Origin: an uncultured Desulfuromonadales bacterium
Lineage (GTDB): Bacteria > Desulfobacterota > Desulfuromonadia > Desulfuromonadales > Geopsychrobacteraceae
Direction: 5' to 3'
NCBI GenBank assembly: GCA_947259685.1
Contig: CAMYNC010000204.1
Span: 1-5,369 of the forward strand
DNA length: 5,369 nucleotides
Shown: one piece after another, positions 4,780-5,369 of the stretch
Position numbering within the stretch: position 1 is the stretch's first letter
Layout: every line of letters begins with the position of its first letter
Made by a program: the position numbers and the translations under genes
The notes under the pieces: model-generated
Database searches by the model: none
What the model was told of the DNA's origin: nothing
The model's input: only the letters and a program-made list of their open reading frames with translations

Positions 4780-5369
4780 TTATTTTTTTAGATGTTGTTT
4801 TTTTCGATAACTCTCTCCTTCAATCTCGATAATGCTGGCGTGATGGATGATTCGATCGACAGCAGCCACGGTCATCAGTGCGTCGGGAAAGATCTGATCC
4901 CACTGACTGAAGGGTTGATTGGATGTAACGATCAGGCTGCCGCTTTCATAGCGGTGGGCAATAAACTCAAAGAGTACCTGCGTTTCCCCGTCGCTCTTTT
5001 TAACGTAGCCTATGTCATCAATGATGATCACCGGGTACTTGTCCAACCGGGTCATGTAGGTCATCAGATCCAGTTCATTTTTTGCTTTCTGTAGTTGCTG
5101 CACAAGTTCACTGGCTGATAGCCATTTTACTCGAACGCCGCGCTCAATCAGGCGATAGCCAAGCGCTGCGGCAATGTGTGATTTGCCAACACCTGATGGG
5201 CCGATTAGCAGCACGTTATCGGCTTGCGATGCCCATTGGTGGCTATCTTTGAGTTGTAGTATGGGTTGTTGCACTGCTTTGGGTAAGTCTGCGAAGTTCA
5301 GGTTCGCAAAGCTTTTGCCAGCAGGTAGACGAGATTCCCGAGTCCACTTGCTGATTCTGGTCTGGAAGC
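4780..5369 (-). CDS. istB: IS21-like helper ATPase IstB, N-terminus outside window
   Basis: IstB is the DnaC-like AAA+ ATPase that helps the IstA transposase select target DNA. The visible 195 C-terminal residues start beyond the window edge (FQTRISKWTRESRLPAGKS...). The frame is open through GTG 5274, which is therefore not the real start; the usual length of about 250 residues means roughly 50 are missing. Walker A is GPSGVGKS (5179-5202) and Walker B is VIIIDD (5014-5031) followed by IGY. The sensor-1 region is LIVTSNQPFSQWDQIF, and the C-terminal DRIIHHA and GESYRKK signatures are characteristic of the family. The protein ends with TAA at 4780-4782 after a lysine-rich tail. No frameshift or stop interrupts the visible part, so the gene may be functional. 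Confidence 0.93.
   Translation of the reverse strand, partial: FQTRISKWTRESRLPAGKSFANLNFADLPKAVQQPILQLKDSHQWASQADNVLLIGPSGVGKSHIAAALGYRLIERGVRVKWLSASELVQQLQKAKNELDLMTYMTRLDKYPVIIIDDIGYVKKSDGETQVLFEFIAHRYESGSLIVTSNQPFSQWDQIFPDALMTVAAVDRIIHHASIIEIEGESYRKKQHLKK

Larger units (their letters stand above)
4720..5369 (-). mobile_element. IS21-family insertion sequence, istB-side end (partial)
   Basis: The right edge of the window is the terminal part of an IS21-family element: the 3' portion of istB followed by tandem terminal repeats. IS21-type elements encode a transposase (IstA, expected further right, outside the window) and the AAA+ helper IstB. Family ends start with TG and carry multiple internal repeats. 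TGACTCGCGTCAATTA at 4720 fits such an end, but the exact boundary is inferred because the other end and the target duplication are not visible. Confidence 0.75.

Noticed and set aside
4780..5274. GTG at 5274 as the start of istB
   Set aside because: The frame stays open to the window edge with IstB-like residues upstream, and family length requires about 80 further N-terminal residues.

Overview
The window looks like an accessory, island-like stretch of a bacterial chromosome, probably proteobacterial in the broad sense (gamma- or deltaproteobacteria/Desulfobacterota). That guess rests only on gene style, codon use and the kind of intergenic palindromes; no rRNA, tRNA or core gene is present to fix the taxon. 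Base composition is patchy: the left-hand fic gene is clearly GC-richer than its surroundings, the TIR gene and its 3' flank are AT-rich, and the rest is intermediate. This suggests genes of different origin placed side by side.

Layout, left to right. (1) A minus-strand gene for a class II Fic protein starts at 975 and runs out of the window at base 1. An uninterrupted 325-codon frame is visible, including the N-terminal inhibitory helix motif; the catalytic HPFx[D/G]GN motif would lie just outside. (2) Its upstream region (978-1125) carries six same-orientation GTCGAAA repeats plus one inverted copy, spaced in steps of about 20 and 30 bp. (3) A minus-strand gene (1401-2126) encodes a TIR-domain protein with the putative catalytic glutamate, followed by a long charged coiled coil. 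It is bracketed by two direct copies (about 116 bp, about 84% identical) of a structured, non-coding repeat. (4) A palindrome-rich stretch (2348-2468) is followed by an apparently broken minus-strand frame with a Pro/Glu-rich linker (2488-2994). (5) A complete plus-strand toxin-antitoxin pair, AbrB-type antitoxin plus PIN-domain toxin (vapBC-like), has a recognisable promoter and overlapping inverted-repeat operators. It is followed by a class I SAM-dependent methyltransferase gene that ends at a strong intrinsic terminator (4561-4596). (6) At the right edge is the 3' part of an IS21-family istB gene on the minus strand, with two tandem 24-bp terminal repeats that mark the element end near 4720.

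Together the window holds an AMPylase-type Fic toxin candidate, a candidate NAD-degrading TIR effector, a VapBC RNase toxin-antitoxin system and an insertion sequence: the content expected of a defence/toxin island. The most interesting items are the TIR gene framed by a structured repeat, the repeat array over the fic promoter, and the dense half-site array over the vapBC promoter. No single multi-gene defence system can be recognised.
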